Source: Deltaproteobacteria bacterium (GTDB lineage: Bacteria; Myxococcota_A; UBA796; SXON01). From it: 64,000 bases of DNA. Both the position numbers and the translations under genes were made by a program. The stretch spans positions 22,905-86,904 of the forward strand of contig CANLGL010000018.1 of the NCBI GenBank assembly GCA_947490345.1, read 5' to 3'. This document shows positions 26,814 through 37,576 of this stretch, in pieces (position 1 is the first letter of the stretch; the number at the start of each line of letters is the position of its first letter). Under the pieces are notes generated by a model, which saw only the letters and a list, made by a program, of their open reading frames with translations, did not search any database and had not been told where the DNA came from.

Positions 26814-27389
26814 TCAAAACTGAACGATCCCCTCCAAGCTGAGCTGGGGCTGGACCAAAAGGGCAGGGGTTGACGCTTGCGGATGCTGGGCCTCGTAGAC
26901 CCACGCCCGCCCCGCGATCCGCACCCCCCAGATTCCCACGCGCACGAAGGCGTCGGCACCGCCGAGGCCGCCCATCGCCGCCGTGACCGGGTACTCGTCG
27001 CCGTCCAATGAGTACGCGCCAGGCTTGGTGTCCGCGTACCAGACCGCCCCCGCCCCGGCCCGAATGAAGATCTCCCACGCCCACCGCCGCGGTTGGGGGT
27101 GCGGAATCCTGATTCCCGGCGCGAAGTAGAGTCCGTGCCGAAGCGCGAAGTAGTCGGCGTTGTCGGACCGTGCGATCCGATCCTCTTCCGGAATTACACC
27201 CGGGGTGACGAAGCCGCCGAGATCGATTCCGACCACGCGGGTGAGGCGAGCGTCCATGCCCGCTGACACCCCAAACGGCGCCGGGCCGCCGACATAGTTC
27301 GCGCCGAGGTGAAGCCGCACCTGGGGCTCCATCGTCGCCGCGGATGCGGAGCCAACCAACGAAATCGCAACGAGCAGGGAAGAGAGCAC
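26814..27389 (-). CDS. Secreted outer-membrane-protein-like protein of unknown function
   Basis: A 191-residue protein with a signal peptide (about 1-18, ending G-S-A-S-A-A). The mature part has alternating beta-strand character, many Gly and aromatic residues, and ends in an I-V-Q-F strand with terminal Phe, which is typical of small outer-membrane barrels. I do not recognise a named family. It lies between the RRM gene (113 bp) and the Get3-like ATPase gene (42 bp) on the same strand, so its link to either is unclear. Confidence 0.65.
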   Translation of the reverse strand: MLSSLLVAISLVGSASAATMEPQVRLHLGANYVGGPAPFGVSAGMDARLTRVVGIDLGGFVTPGVIPEEDRIARSDNADYFALRHGLYFAPGIRIPHPQPRRWAWEIFIRAGAGAVWYADTKPGAYSLDGDEYPVTAAMGGLGGADAFVRVGIWGVRIAGRAWVYEAQHPQASTPALLVQPQLSLEGIVQF

Positions 27390-27431
27390 GGCGCCTCCGC
27401 AGTGGTGGGGCAGCTAACGCTAAACTGTCGT

Positions 27432-28544
27432 TCAGGTCACCAGGAACGGGTGGAGCGCCGCCAACGAGCGCAGGTCGTGCACCTCTTCACGCATCCTGGG
27501 AACCACATGCACGGCGACCCCGCGCCCCGCCTGCCCCCGGAGCTGCGCGACCCGCCGCGCCTCCAACCCTGCCAGGGCCACGAGCCTGCTGTGGGCGGCG
27601 CCCAGACGGGCCAGAAGCGGGCCCGACACCCCTGCATCGAGCTCGCGCGCCCGTGCGCCCATCAGCGCCTCCACATCCGGGGTGGCGAACGACGCGTGAT
27701 GCACCTGGTTCACCACCAGCGCCGCGAACGGCAGGGAGCGGGAGCGCAATTCGGCGAAAAAGAAGTTGGCCACCTCGATCGAAGGCTCGGTCGGAGCAGC
27801 CACCACGATGAACCCGGTGCTGCTGTCGGCGAAGAGGCGTTCGACCGCTTCGTGGCGCGCGCGGAACCCATCGTAGAGGTCCTTGAACAACGAGAAGAAG
27901 GCGGCGATGTCGCCGAGGAAGGCCTCCCCGAAGATGTGCCCCAGCAGTCGGTACACCACCGCGGTCGTCCCAGCGACGATGCCGCCCAGGAATCCAGCTT
28001 CTTCCTCATGGGGAGTCAAAAGCCGCTTCATGACCTGCTTGTCCAAAAACCGCGCCAACCGCCCGGGCGCGTCCAGGAAATCGAGGGCGTTCTTCACCGG
28101 CGGTGTGTCGAGCACCACGAGATCGTAGCGGCCGCTTTGCACGACATCGAACAGGCGCTCCGTCGCCATGTACTCATGACTGCCCGAGAAACTCGCCGCG
28201 ATGGAGCGGTAGATCCGATTGGCGTAGATGGCGTCGCGGGTCGCCTCATTCGGCGCCACCCGACGAATCACGTCATCGAAGGTGGACGGCGCGTCGAGCA
28301 TCATCGCCCAGAGCTCGCCTGGGCAATCATCGGGGAGGGATATCCGGTGCTCGTGATTTCCGATCTCAGACAGGCCGAGCGAGTTCGCGAGGCGTCGCGC
28401 GGGGTCGATCGTCAGCACGAGCGCCCGGCGACCGGCATGCGCACCGGACAATGCCAACGAGGCGGCGGTCGTCGTCTTGCCAACGCCGCCTGACCCGACG
28501 CATACGAGGAGCTTCCGGGTGCGCAGCAGCTCGCTGATGCGCAT
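27432..28544 (-). CDS. Get3/ArsA-family ATPase, second of a pair (DTPP type)
   Basis: A 370-residue P-loop ATPase. The deviant Walker A G-S-G-G-V-G-K-T-T lies at about 18-26, L-T-I-D-P-A-R-R-L-A follows and the switch-2-like D-T-P-P-V-K-N-A-L-D-F-L-D-A-P is near residue 138. Arsenite-binding cysteines of true ArsA are not visible, so metal export is not supported. Paired ArsA/Get3-like ATPases of this type are known in actinobacteria (BagA/BagB of Mycobacterium tuberculosis). The ATG overlaps the stop of the first ATPase by one base (TGATG at 28542-28546), which implies production together as a heteromeric pair. The long upstream open frame is not coding. Confidence 0.85.
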   Translation of the reverse strand: MRISELLRTRKLLVCVGSGGVGKTTTAASLALSGAHAGRRALVLTIDPARRLANSLGLSEIGNHEHRISLPDDCPGELWAMMLDAPSTFDDVIRRVAPNEATRDAIYANRIYRSIAASFSGSHEYMATERLFDVVQSGRYDLVVLDTPPVKNALDFLDAPGRLARFLDKQVMKRLLTPHEEEAGFLGGIVAGTTAVVYRLLGHIFGEAFLGDIAAFFSLFKDLYDGFRARHEAVERLFADSSTGFIVVAAPTEPSIEVANFFFAELRSRSLPFAALVVNQVHHASFATPDVEALMGARARELDAGVSGPLLARLGAAHSRLVALAGLEARRVAQLRGQAGRGVAVHVVPRMREEVHDLRSLAALHPFLVT

Positions 28545-29488
28545 CACGCGCCGCCGCGGAGCAAGACGCGCAGCCCAGCGCCGCGCGCCAACGCCGACGC
28601 CATCTGGGCTGCGACGCGCCGGGCCCCGTCGTTTCGCGGAAGCGAAGGCAACGCGATCACCGGCCGTTTGGCCTCCTGCAAGCGAGCGAGCGCCTCGCCG
28701 GTAGCGGCCTCCAGCCCCTCTTCCCACGCGCCGGCTTCCAACACCTCGACCGCGACGCCTTCGGTGAACTCGCGTTCGAGCGCGCGGAGCAGGGACCGCT
28801 CGCGCTCCGACAGCGTGGGCATCGACGCCCGGTTCAACAAGATGATCGGCACCCGCAGGGTCGGCATTCCTGCCTGTAGGCGCTCGAGCGTTTCGAGGGT
28901 CTCGTTGACCACCATCTCCTCCGGCAAGGCCACCAGGACGAGGGCCGTGTCCGGCCGTGCCACCATCGCGAGCAGCGCCTCGGCACAAGCTCGGATGGGG
29001 CCGCTCGGGAAAAGCCGCTCGGCGGTCAGCGGAACGCTCAACATGGCGACAGCGTTTCCCGATGCTGGCATGTCCACCACCACCAGGTCGAAGGACTTCG
29101 CCAACTCGCTGACCCGCCAGAGCATGACCAGGTCCCGCGCCCCGGGGGTCACCTGTAAGAACAGAGAGACCACCCGGTTCTTCATGATCAGCCGGACCAG
29201 CCGTCGCATCGAAACGATGCTCTCCACCCAGTCTTCCAGAGCCGGCTGCCATTCCGTGTTGGCGATCCAAAGGTTGGGTTCGACCTCGACCGGCTGGTGA
29301 GCGGCGGGCTTCCCAAAGATGGCAGGCAAGCTCGGATGTTGGTTGTCAACCTCCATCACCAATGTGCGGCGCCCCGTGGCTGCGGCGACTCGGCCAACTG
29401 CCGCGGCGGTGGTGGTCTTGCCCACCCCGCCTTTGCCCGTGACGAAGAGCACGCGGGAGCGGAAAAGCGCGCTCGCGTCGCCGGTCAT
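28544..29488 (-). CDS. Get3/ArsA-family ATPase, first of a pair
   Basis: A 314-residue P-loop ATPase with G-K-G-G-V-G-K-T-T at about 19-27 and M-E-V-D-N downstream. The second motif reads D-M-P-A-S-G-N-A-V, changed from the D-T-A-P-T-G-H-T of Get3/ArsA, so tail-anchored-protein or arsenite functions cannot be assumed. ATG at 29488 is chosen because it lies 1 bp after the fabH stop; an in-frame ATG at 29557 would overlap fabH. Together with the next gene it forms a tightly coupled pair in the gyrB-fabH operon. The hydrophobic, helical client-binding part (about 120-200) is present. Confidence 0.83.
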   Translation of the reverse strand: MTGDASALFRSRVLFVTGKGGVGKTTTAAAVGRVAAATGRRTLVMEVDNQHPSLPAIFGKPAAHQPVEVEPNLWIANTEWQPALEDWVESIVSMRRLVRLIMKNRVVSLFLQVTPGARDLVMLWRVSELAKSFDLVVVDMPASGNAVAMLSVPLTAERLFPSGPIRACAEALLAMVARPDTALVLVALPEEMVVNETLETLERLQAGMPTLRVPIILLNRASMPTLSERERSLLRALEREFTEGVAVEVLEAGAWEEGLEAATGEALARLQEAKRPVIALPSLPRNDGARRVAAQMASALARGAGLRVLLRGGA

Positions 29489-29489
29489 G

Positions 29490-30482
29490 CTACCAGCGCA
29501 CGAGGCTGGCGCCCCAGGTGAGCCCAGCGCCCAGACCGGCGAGCAGGACGAGGTCACCCTTGCGGATGCGCCCCTCGAGCACCGCTTCGTGGAGCGCGAT
29601 CGGGATGCTGGCGGCCGTCGTATTGCCGTACTTCTGAATGTTGTGGACGACCCGTTCTGGCGGAAAACCTAGGTTTCTCGCCACGAGTTCGTTGATCCGC
29701 ATATTCGCCTGGTGAGGGACCAGGACGGCCACGTCATCGAGCGTATATCCGTTGCGACCAAGGATGGAATGCACCAGGGCCGGCAACTTTTCGACCGCGT
29801 GCTTGAACACCGCCTTGCCGTCCATCTTAGGGTAGTGTCGACCTTCGTCCATCATCTCTTTGGTAAGCCGGGGCTGGAGGCGGCTGGCCGGGACCTCAAC
29901 CATGAGAATCTCGGCGTAGCGACCGTCGGCGTGCAACTCGTGGTCCAAGAGCATCGACGTGTCGTCGCTGGCCACCACCACCGCAGCGCCCGCGCCATCG
30001 CCGAACAGGACACTGACATCGCGACCCCTGGTGCTGATGTCGAGGCCGGAGGAGTGCACCTCGGAGCCGATCACGAGCACGCACTTGGCCATGCCCGACC
30101 GCACCATCGCATCCGCTGTGGCGAGGCTGTAGAGGAATCCGGTGCACTGGGTGCGGATGTCCATCGCCGCGATTCCGGGGATTCCGAGGCGCGCCCCGAG
30201 CAGGCAGCCGCTCCCGGGAAAGTTCAGATCGGGCGACAAGGTCGCAAACAGGATCAGGTCGACGTCGGCCGGGGTGCGTTCCGCCTCGGCCAACGCCGAT
30301 CGCGCCGCCGGCTCTGCGAGCTCGCTGGCACCTACGTTTCCGTCAACCCACCGGCGTTCACGAATCCCGGAGCGCTGGTGGATCCACTCGTCAGAGGTCT
30401 CCATGTGCTGACTGAGCTCGCCGTTGGTGACGACGCGGTCGGGCACGAAGTGACCCATGCCTGCGATACGACTGCGCGTCAT
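29490..30482 (-). CDS. fabH: 3-oxoacyl-[ACP] synthase III (KAS III)
   Basis: A 330-residue condensing enzyme that joins acetyl-CoA and malonyl-ACP to start fatty-acid synthesis. The catalytic triad is visible: C113 (T-Q-C-T-G-F), H257 (V-P-H-Q-A-N) and N287 (Y-G-N-T-T-A). Length and the N-terminal D-E-W-I-x-x-R-S-G-I-R-E-R motif are standard for FabH. It is not beside other fab genes, and its placement between gyrB and the Get3-like pair is unusual; a FabH homologue with another primer acyl-CoA cannot be ruled out. The start lies 11 bp after the gyrB stop, so it is probably in the same transcript. Confidence 0.9.
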   Translation of the reverse strand: MTRSRIAGMGHFVPDRVVTNGELSQHMETSDEWIHQRSGIRERRWVDGNVGASELAEPAARSALAEAERTPADVDLILFATLSPDLNFPGSGCLLGARLGIPGIAAMDIRTQCTGFLYSLATADAMVRSGMAKCVLVIGSEVHSSGLDISTRGRDVSVLFGDGAGAAVVVASDDTSMLLDHELHADGRYAEILMVEVPASRLQPRLTKEMMDEGRHYPKMDGKAVFKHAVEKLPALVHSILGRNGYTLDDVAVLVPHQANMRINELVARNLGFPPERVVHNIQKYGNTTAASIPIALHEAVLEGRIRKGDLVLLAGLGAGLTWGASLVRW

Positions 30483-30493
30483 GCCCGGCCTCC

Positions 30494-33019
<2,526 letters not shown>

Positions 33020-33029
33020 TCATCCGTGT

Positions 33030-34100
33030 TCACGGGCTCGCGACCCCGGCCTCGACCCGGAACACCCGCAACTCCGCGACGGTCGCAGGGAGGAAACGCG
33101 CATCGGTTGTCGTGACGAACACCTGCGCGCCCAACTCGCTCACCACGCGAACCAATCTGCTGGTCCGGTCCGGATCCAACTCGCTGCCGAGATCGTCGAC
33201 GAGGAAGAGCGGCGTCTCGTCTGCGGTTCGGGCGCAGGCCAACTCTGCCAGTTTCCACGCCATCACGAGCGATCGGGCCTGCCCCTGAGATGCAAACGCC
33301 CTCGCCGGCTTGCCGCGCAGACCGAACTCCAGATCATCGCGATGCGGGCCAACCAGAACACGCCGCTGTTCGCGCTCTTGCGGGCGAGCAGCCAACATCG
33401 TCTGCATACGATGATCTTCGTCGCCGACCACCTGTGGACGGTAGCGGACCGTGACCGCATCCTCTTCGCCACAGAACTCTTTGTAGAAGGAGCGAAAGTG
33501 AGGCGCCATCTGCGCCACCGCGTCCATGCGGCGCGATACCGTCCGCACCGAGAGTGCCGCAAGTTGGCCGTCGATCGCGTCAAGCGTCGGTCCGTCAACG
33601 CTCCCGCTTTTGAGCAGCGCTCCCTTGTGGTCCAGGGCGCGGCGCAGTTGCTGGGCCACCGCGAGGTAGCTGGGTTCGAGCGTGAGCGCGGCTCGATCGA
33701 GCATCGCGCGGCGCAACGCGGGTTCGCCCCGAATCGGGGCCACATCTCCGGGCACGAACCAGGCCGCCCGGAAGCTCCGGAGCCAACTCACCGCGTCGAC
33801 GATCCGATCCTCGCGACGCAAGGTCCGGCCGGCTTCGGTCCAGGCGACGCGGTACCGCCGGGTCATCCCCTCGGACTGCACTACCCCCTCCACAAGCGCG
33901 TCGACGGCCCCGAAGCGGAGAAGCTCAGCCGTCTTCGTCGTACGGAAGCTACGGAGCGTGCCCAAGGCAGCAATCGCCTCGAGCCAGTTGGTCTTCCCCT
34001 GCCCGTTGGCACCGCAAAAGGCCACAAAGGGGGCGTCCACATCGAGCACCTCGGCGCCGAGGTTGCGGAAGGCGTGCGCCTGAATTCGCAGGAGGCGCAC
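33030..34100 (-). CDS. recF: DNA replication and repair ATPase RecF
   Basis: A 356-residue SMC-like ABC ATPase that helps load RecA on gapped DNA. The Walker A G-A-N-G-Q-G-K-T-N is at 30-38; the signature region S-Q-G-Q-A-R-S-L and the Walker B L-F-L-V-D-D-L-G-S-E-L-D are near the C-terminus. The start is GTG at 34100, 10 bp after the dnaN stop; no ATG fits as well. Position between dnaN and gyrB confirms identity. Confidence 0.95.
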   Translation of the reverse strand: MRLLRIQAHAFRNLGAEVLDVDAPFVAFCGANGQGKTNWLEAIAALGTLRSFRTTKTAELLRFGAVDALVEGVVQSEGMTRRYRVAWTEAGRTLRREDRIVDAVSWLRSFRAAWFVPGDVAPIRGEPALRRAMLDRAALTLEPSYLAVAQQLRRALDHKGALLKSGSVDGPTLDAIDGQLAALSVRTVSRRMDAVAQMAPHFRSFYKEFCGEEDAVTVRYRPQVVGDEDHRMQTMLAARPQEREQRRVLVGPHRDDLEFGLRGKPARAFASQGQARSLVMAWKLAELACARTADETPLFLVDDLGSELDPDRTSRLVRVVSELGAQVFVTTTDARFLPATVAELRVFRVEAGVASP

Positions 34101-34110
34101 GGAGACCGCC

Positions 34111-35226
34111 TCAGTCCAAGCGGACGGGCATCACGACGAACAACGCGTTGTCATCGTCCATGTCCTTGAGAATGCAGGGGGAGAGGGCGTCGCCCAACTC
34201 GAGCGAAACCCTGCTCCCCTCCATCGCGCCGAGCACCTCGATCACGAAACGGGCGTTGAAGCCCATGCTGATCGGCTCTCCTGTCAACTCGACCGGGACG
34301 TCCTCACGGGAATCACCCGCGTCCAACTTTCGGGCCGAGAGCACCAGTCCTTCGCTGGAGAGTTGGAATCGCACCGAATTGGTCGCGTCGGTTGCCAGGA
34401 TGGACACGCGCCGAAGCGCCTCGCGCAGGGCGTCGCGATCCACGAGGGCACGCCGCTTGAACCCGGTTGGAAGCACCTGCCGGTAGTCAGGAAAGTCAGC
34501 CTCCAACAATCGGACGTGAACCATCACCCCCGGATATTGAACGAGCGCCGCACGATCGCCGAAGGCGATGCTGACCTCGCCGTCATATCCCTCAATCAGC
34601 TTCCGAATCTCACCGAGACCCTTGCGCGGAAGCAACATCCGACGGCCAATGCCCAGTTCGCCGGTGTAGGCGGCCTGCGCCCAGCACAAGCGGTTGCCAT
34701 CGGTGCCGACAAAGCGCACCACGGGCCCGGAAGCAGCAGCCGTGTCCTCGACGTGCGCCCCGTTGAGCCCGTACCGGTTGTCGTCGGGCGCCACGGCGAA
34801 GTGGACTCGATCGATCACCCGGCGCAGGCCACCGGCGTCCATCGTGAGCGCTCGCGCCTGATCAAGCGCGGGGGTTACCGGGAAGTCCGCTGCATTGAAC
34901 GTGGAGAGCTTGAATACGGAGGCCCCCGCTTTCACTTCGAGCCGCCCGTTCTCGGTCAGCGTGAGGGTGACGATGTCGCCGGAAAGCACCTTCGCGACCT
35001 GAAACAGATTTCCGGCGTCGACCGCGACCTGGCCGGGCGTGCGCACCGTGGCCGTGTAGTCGGCGATGACCGTCATGGTCTTGTCCGTTGCCGTGGCCCG
35101 AAGGCCCTCGGCGCTAGCTTGCAGCAGGACAGCGCTCAGAATGGCGTGTGTTGGCCGTTTTTCGACGATGCCCTGCGCACGAGCGAGCGCACGCACCAGT
35201 TCGTCGCGGTGGATCAGCAGGTCCAT
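34111..35226 (-). CDS. dnaN: DNA polymerase III beta subunit (sliding clamp)
   Basis: A 371-residue ring clamp with three similar domains. The N-terminal pattern L-x-x-A-L-A-x-A-Q-G-I-V-E-K-R-x-T-H-A-I-L is typical and the C-terminus ends V-M-P-V-R-L-D, close to the usual clamp ending. It tethers Pol III to DNA and regulates DnaA through Hda-type systems where present. Its start lies at the inner edge of the oriC spacer, so the origin and dnaN promoter overlap. Confidence 0.96.
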   Translation of the reverse strand: MDLLIHRDELVRALARAQGIVEKRPTHAILSAVLLQASAEGLRATATDKTMTVIADYTATVRTPGQVAVDAGNLFQVAKVLSGDIVTLTLTENGRLEVKAGASVFKLSTFNAADFPVTPALDQARALTMDAGGLRRVIDRVHFAVAPDDNRYGLNGAHVEDTAAASGPVVRFVGTDGNRLCWAQAAYTGELGIGRRMLLPRKGLGEIRKLIEGYDGEVSIAFGDRAALVQYPGVMVHVRLLEADFPDYRQVLPTGFKRRALVDRDALREALRRVSILATDATNSVRFQLSSEGLVLSARKLDAGDSREDVPVELTGEPISMGFNARFVIEVLGAMEGSRVSLELGDALSPCILKDMDDDNALFVVMPVRLD

Positions 35227-35312
35227 GGGAGTCCGGGAGTCAAGGGGTACTTGTATACTGATCTGTGATCAGTTGATGCTACTAACAAAGGGCTGGGGAG
35301 AGTATGGATAAC

Positions 35313-35321
35313 GAAAATTCA
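35313..35321 (-). promoter_or_regulatory. DnaA-box-like site TTATCCATA on the minus strand
   Basis: One mismatch to consensus, opposite orientation, inside the AT-rich part of the origin. Confidence 0.55.
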
Positions 35322-35385
35322 CAAGGTTAAATGAGCTAATGATGCCGGCACAACCCCAGGGATATCCAGCGAGACTCCCCCCGAG

Positions 35386-35394
35386 TTGTCCATA
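35386..35394 (+). promoter_or_regulatory. DnaA-box-like site TTGTCCATA
   Basis: Differs from the consensus TTATCCACA at two positions; the identical 9-mer recurs at 35458-35466 in the same orientation. Confidence 0.6.
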
Positions 35395-35457
35395 GGGATG
35401 AGGAGCGCCGGTCCGGTCGCCACGACGATGCCGAGTCATCCCCAGGCCATCCTCCTG

Positions 35458-35466
35458 TTGTCCATA
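35458..35466 (+). promoter_or_regulatory. DnaA-box-like site TTGTCCATA (second copy)
   Basis: Same orientation as the consensus box at 35481 and 14 bp from it. Confidence 0.6.
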
Positions 35467-35480
35467 CCGTACGGGCACCC

Positions 35481-35489
35481 TTATCCACA
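35481..35489 (+). promoter_or_regulatory. Consensus DnaA box TTATCCACA
   Basis: Exact match to the high-affinity DnaA box, 13 bp from the end of dnaA. Confidence 0.8.
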
Positions 35490-35501
35490 GCGGCGTGGCC
35501 C

Positions 35502-36815
35502 TCATTCGCCACCTCGAACGATCTTCTCGAGCAGGTCCACCTCGGCTCGAAGGTTGGGATCCCGCTTGATGTCGGCGTCGACCTTCTTGCAGGCGTATTG
35601 GACCGTGGAGTTGTCGCGCTCGAAGGATCGGGCGATCTCGGGGAACGAAAGGCGGGCGACGGTGCGGCACAAATACATGGCCAACTGGCGCGGGTGCGCG
35701 ATGTTGGCGGGGCGTCGTTCACTGCGCATGTCGACAACGCGGATGTGGTAGTGCTCGGAGACCCGCTCGATGATGAGGTCGGCGGACGGCGGGGGGGCTT
35801 CGCGAGGCAGGACGTCAGCCATGCGCTCCAGCACGAAGGACATGGTGATCGGGCGCCCGTAGAAGGCGTGGAGGGCGGCGAGTCGATTGAGCACGCCTTC
35901 CGCATCGCGCACGCTGTTGCGCACCCGTTGGGCGATGGTGTACTGGACGTCGGATGGCAAGACTAGGTGCATGGCCTCCGCCTTCTTCGCCAGGATCGCG
36001 GTCATCGTTTCTACGTCCGGGGGCTGCACATCGGCGAGCAGCCCCTGGGAGAAGCGGGTGCGCAGCCGGGGTTCGAGCTTGCCGATCTCCTGGGGTGGCT
36101 GATCGGCGGCAAGCACAATCTGCTTGCGAGCGCTGAGCATCGTCTCGAAGACGTAGAAGACCTCTTCAGCGGTCCGGTCGCGTCCGGCGATGAACTGGAC
36201 GTCGTCGAGGAGCAGCACGTCAACCTCGGTCCGGAAGCGTTCCCTGAACTCCGGGATCGTCCGGTTCTGGAAAGCCGACACCATCTGGTCGAAAAACTGC
36301 TGTCCGGTCATGTACAGCACCCCCCCACCCAGGCGCCGTTCGACCCGGTTGCCGATGCTGTGCATCAGGTGGGTCTTGCCGAGGCCGGTGCTGCCGTAGA
36401 TGAAGAGCGGGTTGTAGGCGACGCCCGGAGCGTCGGCCACGCCGCACGCGACGCTGTGCGCGAACTCGTTGCACTTGCCAACGACGAAATTCTCGAAGGT
36501 CATGGTGCGTTCGAGGTGGCTGGCCCCGCGGAGGCTGCGGGATGGCTGGGGTGTGTCCACCTCTGGCGGGGCCCCATCCCAGGTGATGTCCACCGACACC
36601 ACCCGCGCCTGGGTTTCCTCCCAGGCGGCGCGAATCTCGGCGAGGAAATTGTCCCGGATCCACTCGTATGTGACGCGATTCTCCGCCCGCAGCCGGACCC
36701 GGCCGGGCTCCTCATGTTCCAGCCGGATGGCGCCGGAGCGCACCCAGATTTCCATGTTCTGGTCGCCGATCCTGCGTTCCAGCGCGGCGCTGAAGCTCGG
36801 CCACGAGTTGTCCAT
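35502..36815 (-). CDS. dnaA: Chromosomal replication initiator DnaA
   Basis: A 437-residue AAA+ initiator. Domain I is at about 1-80; the flexible domain II is very short (about 80-105). Walker A G-S-T-G-L-G-K-T-H is at 141-149 and Walker B L-L-L-D-D-V-Q-F near 201-208. Domain IV has the R-R-P-A-N-I-A-H-P-R-Q-L-A-M-Y-L helix, but the DNA-reading signature is R-D-N-S-T-V-Q-Y-A (about 400-408) instead of the usual R-D-H-T-T-V-x-H-A. His and Thr at this site contact bases of the DnaA box in E. coli DnaA, so the specificity may differ. The gene is divergent from rpmH across 280 bp. Confidence 0.96.
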   Translation of the reverse strand: MDNSWPSFSAALERRIGDQNMEIWVRSGAIRLEHEEPGRVRLRAENRVTYEWIRDNFLAEIRAAWEETQARVVSVDITWDGAPPEVDTPQPSRSLRGASHLERTMTFENFVVGKCNEFAHSVACGVADAPGVAYNPLFIYGSTGLGKTHLMHSIGNRVERRLGGGVLYMTGQQFFDQMVSAFQNRTIPEFRERFRTEVDVLLLDDVQFIAGRDRTAEEVFYVFETMLSARKQIVLAADQPPQEIGKLEPRLRTRFSQGLLADVQPPDVETMTAILAKKAEAMHLVLPSDVQYTIAQRVRNSVRDAEGVLNRLAALHAFYGRPITMSFVLERMADVLPREAPPPSADLIIERVSEHYHIRVVDMRSERRPANIAHPRQLAMYLCRTVARLSFPEIARSFERDNSTVQYACKKVDADIKRDPNLRAEVDLLEKIVRGGE

Positions 36816-36953
36816 TCCGTCGCCTCGCTCGGTGGAGGTGCGGTCCGGCGCGCCACGATTCCGTGGTGTCCGCTGCTCACCGCCTGCCCCGTCAGTCCTA
36901 CCCCGCGGAGTGGATCGGTATCAAGCCGCCGACCCGCCGGCGGCCGGTCTGGC

Positions 36954-37009
36954 GTCGATCTTGATCGCTTTGGTCTTGCACTTTGGAAAAATGCAGGATC
37001 ATGATCGAC
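36954..37009. promoter_or_regulatory. Large dyad in the dnaA-rpmH divergent promoter region
   Basis: GTCGATCTTGATC (36954-36966) is repeated inverted, with 12 of 13 matches, as GATCATGATCGAC (36997-37009). The 30-bp interior holds TTGCAC (36976-36981), a possible -35 for rpmH with CATGAT at 37000-37005 as -10. Four GATC sites lie in the arms. This is a candidate operator controlling dnaA, rpmH or both. Confidence 0.45.
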
Positions 37010-37095
37010 TTCTCGGGTTTTGCAGGAACACCGGTTGGCGCTTGGCCTGGGCGCTCTGACGGGTTAGCCGCGCGGGCCGCAACCAGGAGTCCGAT

Positions 37096-37251
37096 ATGAA
37101 GCGTACCTTCCAACCGCACAACAAGCGCCGCAAGCGCACGCACGGGTTTCGGGCCCGCATGGCCACGCCCTCGGGCCGCGTCATTCTTTCTCGCCGTCGG
37201 GCCAAGGGGCGTAAGCGCCTCGCCGCGACCATTGCGTCCAAGCGCAGTTGA
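37096..37251 (+). CDS. rpmH: 50S ribosomal protein L34
   Basis: A 51-residue very basic protein beginning [22 protein letters not shown], the L34 hallmark, with the usual S-G-R-x-x-L-x-R-R-R-A-K-G-R middle. AGGAG lies 6 nt before the ATG at 37096. It overlaps the start of rnpA by 20 bp, a known arrangement. The gene is the first of the plus-strand rpmH-rnpA-yidD-yidC-jag-mnmE series. Confidence 0.96.
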   Translation: MKRTFQPHNKRRKRTHGFRARMATPSGRVILSRRRAKGRKRLAATIASKRS

Positions 37252-37576
37252 AGCGCCCGATCGCCTACGGCGGTCGATCGACTTCCAACGCGTGCAGGGC
37301 TCGGGTCGCCGCCAACGGTCACGCCTGCTTTCCCTGGTGCTCGCGCCGGGTACGGGCGGCCGTTGCCGTGTCGGTTTCGCGGTCAGTCGCAAGGTGGGCG
37401 GGGCTGTCGTGCGCAACCGGGTCAAGCGCTGGTTGCGCGAGGCCACGCGCGCGCTCGCGAACGAATTTCCGGCGACTTCTGACGTGGTGATTATCGCTCA
37501 ACCTGCGGCGGCGGACTCAGACCTCCGTGCCCTTCAACACGAGCTCGGCTCTCTTTTGTCTCGGTATTCGCGATGA
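37232..37576 (+). CDS. rnpA: Ribonuclease P protein component
   Basis: About 114 residues. The motif [11 protein letters not shown] at the start and the RNR motif as [11 protein letters not shown] near residue 60 identify RnpA, the protein cofactor that helps the RNase P RNA trim tRNA 5' ends. The start is TTG at 37232 inside rpmH; no ATG or GTG lies before the conserved region. Its stop overlaps the yidD start (ATGA at 37573-37576). Confidence 0.93.
   Translation: MRPSAVEAPDRLRRSIDFQRVQGSGRRQRSRLLSLVLAPGTGGRCRVGFAVSRKVGGAVVRNRVKRWLREATRALANEFPATSDVVIIAQPAAADSDLRALQHELGSLLSRYSR

Larger units (their letters stand above)
35227..35501. other. oriC: Chromosome replication origin (oriC) between dnaA and dnaN
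   Basis: The spacer is AT-richer than the surroundings, most clearly at 35250-35345. DnaA-box-like 9-mers: a perfect TTATCCACA at 35481-35489; TTGTCCATA at 35386-35394 and 35458-35466; and TATGGATAA (reverse of TTATCCATA) at 35313-35321. The AT-rich stretch beside the boxes, towards dnaN, is the probable unwinding element. An inverted repeat ACTGATC-TGT-GATCAGT lies at 35257-35273, followed on the minus strand by TATACA, a possible dnaN -10. The dnaA-upstream spacer was searched as an alternative and shows no DnaA boxes. Confidence 0.85.

Noticed and set aside
36816..37095. The dnaA-rpmH spacer considered as the origin
   Set aside because: No DnaA-box-like 9-mer was found there, whereas the dnaA-dnaN spacer has four and is AT-richer.
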